Assembly: GCA_963169105.1 (NCBI GenBank) | Contig: OY720633.1 | Span: forward strand, 160,471,780-160,535,779 | Length of the DNA stretch: 64,000 nt | Reading direction: 5' to 3' | From: Ceriagrion tenellum | Taxonomy: Eukaryota > Arthropoda > Insecta > Odonata > Coenagrionidae | Shown: positions 61,639-64,000 of the stretch, piece after piece | Numbering within the stretch: the first letter of the stretch is position 1 | Layout of the letters: each line of letters opens with the position of its first letter | Translations under genes and position numbers: made by a program | The notes under the pieces: generated by a model | Told to the model about the DNA's origin: nothing | Database searches by the model: none | What the model saw: the letters and a program-made list of their open reading frames with translations, nothing else

Positions 61639-62924
61639 CTGAAAGGCGGGAGCGATGCACGATTATCATCTTTCGACATCGCACTCACAGCTTCTAGCGC
61701 GATGCTGAAGCTAAGTTCCAACGTGATGACGAATTACACAGCTTTACATAATGGACGGGCAGAATTGCGCCACCGAATACGTGACCGCATGACTTGTGGG
61801 ATACAATAATAAATGAATGTGAAGAAATCGTATGTCCATCGTCAGACCGTCATCTCAATAGAATTCACTTAGATCTTTCACTTAATTCACTTATAACTCA
61901 CTATGATTCAATATTTCACTTAAGCAACAAGATTTAGCGCAAGCAATACACAATACAGAACGTGTTTTCAAAGCTATCGAGACAAATGTAAACAGTACAA
62001 GAAAATTGTATGCTAATATCAGTTTATATTCCACGCAATAGAGTAGTTCCCGGACAAAAATAAAAAGAAAGAAAATCGATGGACCTGTTTGACGAATATT
62101 TACATCAATTATAATAACAATGTTATGTGTCAATGATTAATTGGAACAAAAAACTTTATTTATGAACACAGATTGCTCCTGCCGCACAATGCAAGGCTAA
62201 TGATTACATAGTGCTCAGTAACAGAGTCAATCCGGATCAATTAAATAATAATTATCCACACACAAATCGTTCATCCGAATTAGATCAAAATGTAAACACA
62301 ATTTAGCAATGAAAAAACAATTTCTCGACTCTTACCTTCGGAACATATATATATACAGGCATGCTTCGAATATATATTTACAAACAAATGAATACGTTGT
62401 GGCGCGTAACCAAGAACAACAAGTAAGTTTACGAAACTCGATATACTTGAGACCGTTTGAGACGCGTGAGTGGCTCCCTTTATATTGTTCTAAATTTTTT
62501 GAATACATTACACCCACAGGTTTACTACAGGTATGATAAGTTTTTTGTGCTAATTAACAAAATGCATCGACACTTAGGCATGAAGAAGTTGTAACGCCTA
62601 CCGATTATAGTCCACAAAAATAATTATCCCGGTAGTAAATCCTAAAGATCAAATTCTTCATAATCTAAAGCCCATATCACACGATACTTGATCCAGTACA
62701 AATGCTGGCCGCTACTAGATATTGAGGACGAAGCGTAGCATTCTTGAATACCTGCTAGAAGGTATTACACGATCATTGAACTTGTTCTCGCGCGAGGATG
62801 GAATTGTAGCTCATTAAGGTAATTTATGAATGGAAAATTTTCCCGATAGAAGGAGACTTTTGGCCGCAATTTCTGACGTGAGATAGCAGGAATGGCGAAT
62901 ATAATTCGAAACCACTAAAGACGT
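61639..62924. other. Upstream intron/intergenic stretch of the channel gene
   Basis: AT-rich after a polypyrimidine tract and acceptor at 61640-61639 (minus). No further exon is visible. A pair of similar strings (CACACGATACTTGATC near 62677 and ACACGATCATTGAAC near 62768) may be transposon debris. Confidence 0.5.
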
Positions 62925-64000
62925 CGGAGAACATGGACTAGGGAATGAACACGAAGAAGGCAAGACGGACGTAGAGCGATTCGCATGCTGGTGCAAGAAA
63001 AGGAATAAAATTATGATGATAGAAACACACAAGATCAAGAAGACAAAATGCGAAACAAGGTGGGACACGAAAATATAGACCGCAGAAGGAAAAAGAGAAA
63101 GATTCGCCGCAGCCGCCGACAGGACACTAGAAAATGATAAGAATAAAATGGGCATCGAAGAAAAATGGGATGAGCTGAAGTGGACAAAAGCAGAAGTAGC
63201 AGAGGAGCAACTGTTGAGCAAGAAGACCAACACGAAGAGCCATGGGTAACGACGGAGATTAGGAAGCTAAAAGAAGAAAGAAGAAAATACAAGAACCCCA
63301 GAAACGAAGGTGAGGCAATCCTCTCCACGAAGCTAAGGAACTAAGTCAATTGAGGATGCAAGAAGGCTACGGAGGATTGAATCGAAAGCTATTGTGAGGC
63401 AGTAACAATAAAATCAGAGATTTGAACGGGAATATATTGATGGAGGATGAAGACATTGGGAATAGATGGAAGCAACACATCGAAGAACTCTATCCGAGGA
63501 TGATCGGCGTCCACTCATACTAAGGTATGAATTCGATAGAGCAGTAGAAGACCTCACGAAAAACAAAGCACCTGGAGCAGAAAACATAGACGGAGAAATC
63601 ATTAAAGCGCTCGGAAGTAAATTCAACGATAACCTGTACAAGATAATAAAAAAAATCTACCCAAGCGGAACACTTCAAGAGGACTTTTAAAGGAGCGTTA
63701 TGATTGCGGATCCAAACAAAATAACGAACTGAGAGATGTGAGGAGCACCGAACCTCTACTATAGTGTCACATGCATCACAAATACTCACACGAATAATAA
63801 GCCGAAGAATGGAAAGGAAAATCGAACACAACCTCATTAAAAGCCAGTTTGGATTTAGGAAGAACAGGGGCACCAGGGAGCCCATACTCAACTTGAGAGT
63901 AATGGTAGAGAAAACAATACATGTGAACAAGCCATAATATGTCGTATTCGTGGACCTGGAGAAAGCCTTCGGCAGTGTTGAGTGTAACAAGATGTACAGA
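62925..64000 (+). mobile_element. Non-LTR retrotransposon (lineage B), endonuclease end and reverse transcriptase, runs off window
   Basis: Plus-strand frames give HGLGNEHEEGKTDVERFACW (endonuclease region), KKTKCETRWD, GIEEKWDELKWTKAEVAEE (linker), KLKEERRKYKN, GNILMEDED-like and RWKQHIEELY, then the open piece 63466-63690 with NKAPGAENIDGEIIKALG and LYKIIKKIYPSGTLQEDF. After a stop, RMERKIEHNLIKSQFGFRKN, RGTREPILNLRV and, past another stop, VFVDLEKAFGSVE (RT motif A) follow. The order is that of an arthropod APE-type LINE. Stops and frameshifts make it inactive. The palm with the second catalytic motif lies beyond 64000. Its missing C-terminus corresponds to the pieces at 1.4, 15.5 and 27.2 kb. 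Confidence 0.88.

Noticed and set aside
61250..61809. Plus-strand open frames opposite the channel exon
   Set aside because: GC-rich antisense of the K2P exon; Pro/Arg-rich with no recognisable domain.
63035..63990. Minus-strand frames of 97-156 residues
   Set aside because: Antisense of the plus-strand LINE reverse transcriptase region.

Overview
The window looks like a mostly intergenic or intronic stretch of a large arthropod nuclear genome (insect or chelicerate; I cannot place it more closely). The reasons are one convincing animal gene exon with spliceosomal borders, an AT-rich background broken by CpG-dense islands, and decayed animal-type retroelements on both strands: three non-LTR (LINE) lineages, a Penelope-like element, tRNA-headed SINEs and a 5S rRNA-headed SINE. 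There are no bacterial-type operons, and nearly all long reading frames are chance openings in CpG-rich or purine-rich DNA.

Layout: 1-870 is a CpG-rich block with a TATA box near 490. 1.1-1.8 kb holds a perfect hairpin, a worn hammerhead-ribozyme-like motif and a LINE 3' end. 5.4-6.1, 12.4-13.3 and 25.4-26.8 kb are three copies of one CR1-like LINE sharing the same 3' tail. 7.8-10.2 kb (minus) is a badly decayed but recognisable LINE of a second lineage, with a further 3' end at 55.3 kb. A third LINE lineage appears as 3' ends at 1.4, 15.5 and 27.2 kb and as a longer endonuclease/reverse-transcriptase segment at 62.9-64.0 kb that runs off the window. A 5S-headed SINE lies at 16.2-16.5 kb between 29-bp direct repeats. 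CpG-dense or G-rich islands lie at 13.3-14.8, 20.7-21.3, 27.8-28.7 and 46.4-46.8 kb. A Penelope-like element with an intact GIY-YIG reading frame, a hammerhead motif and a long (TA)n tract occupies 53.3-54.8 kb and is folded back on itself in a 95/97 identical inverted repeat.

The only host gene I can support is one exon at 61122-61638 (minus) of a two-pore-domain potassium channel. It carries the first membrane helix, the extracellular cap and the first pore loop, and it stops inside the selectivity filter at a consensus donor site. The other exons are not found here.

The most distinctive theme is the recurrence of hammerhead-like motifs (about 1.2, 28.9, 34.1, 47.4, 51.7 and 53.6 kb). Three of them sit inside or directly beside fold-back palindromes. 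This suggests that Penelope-type termini, and perhaps small non-autonomous derivatives of them, are repeatedly deposited in inverted form.
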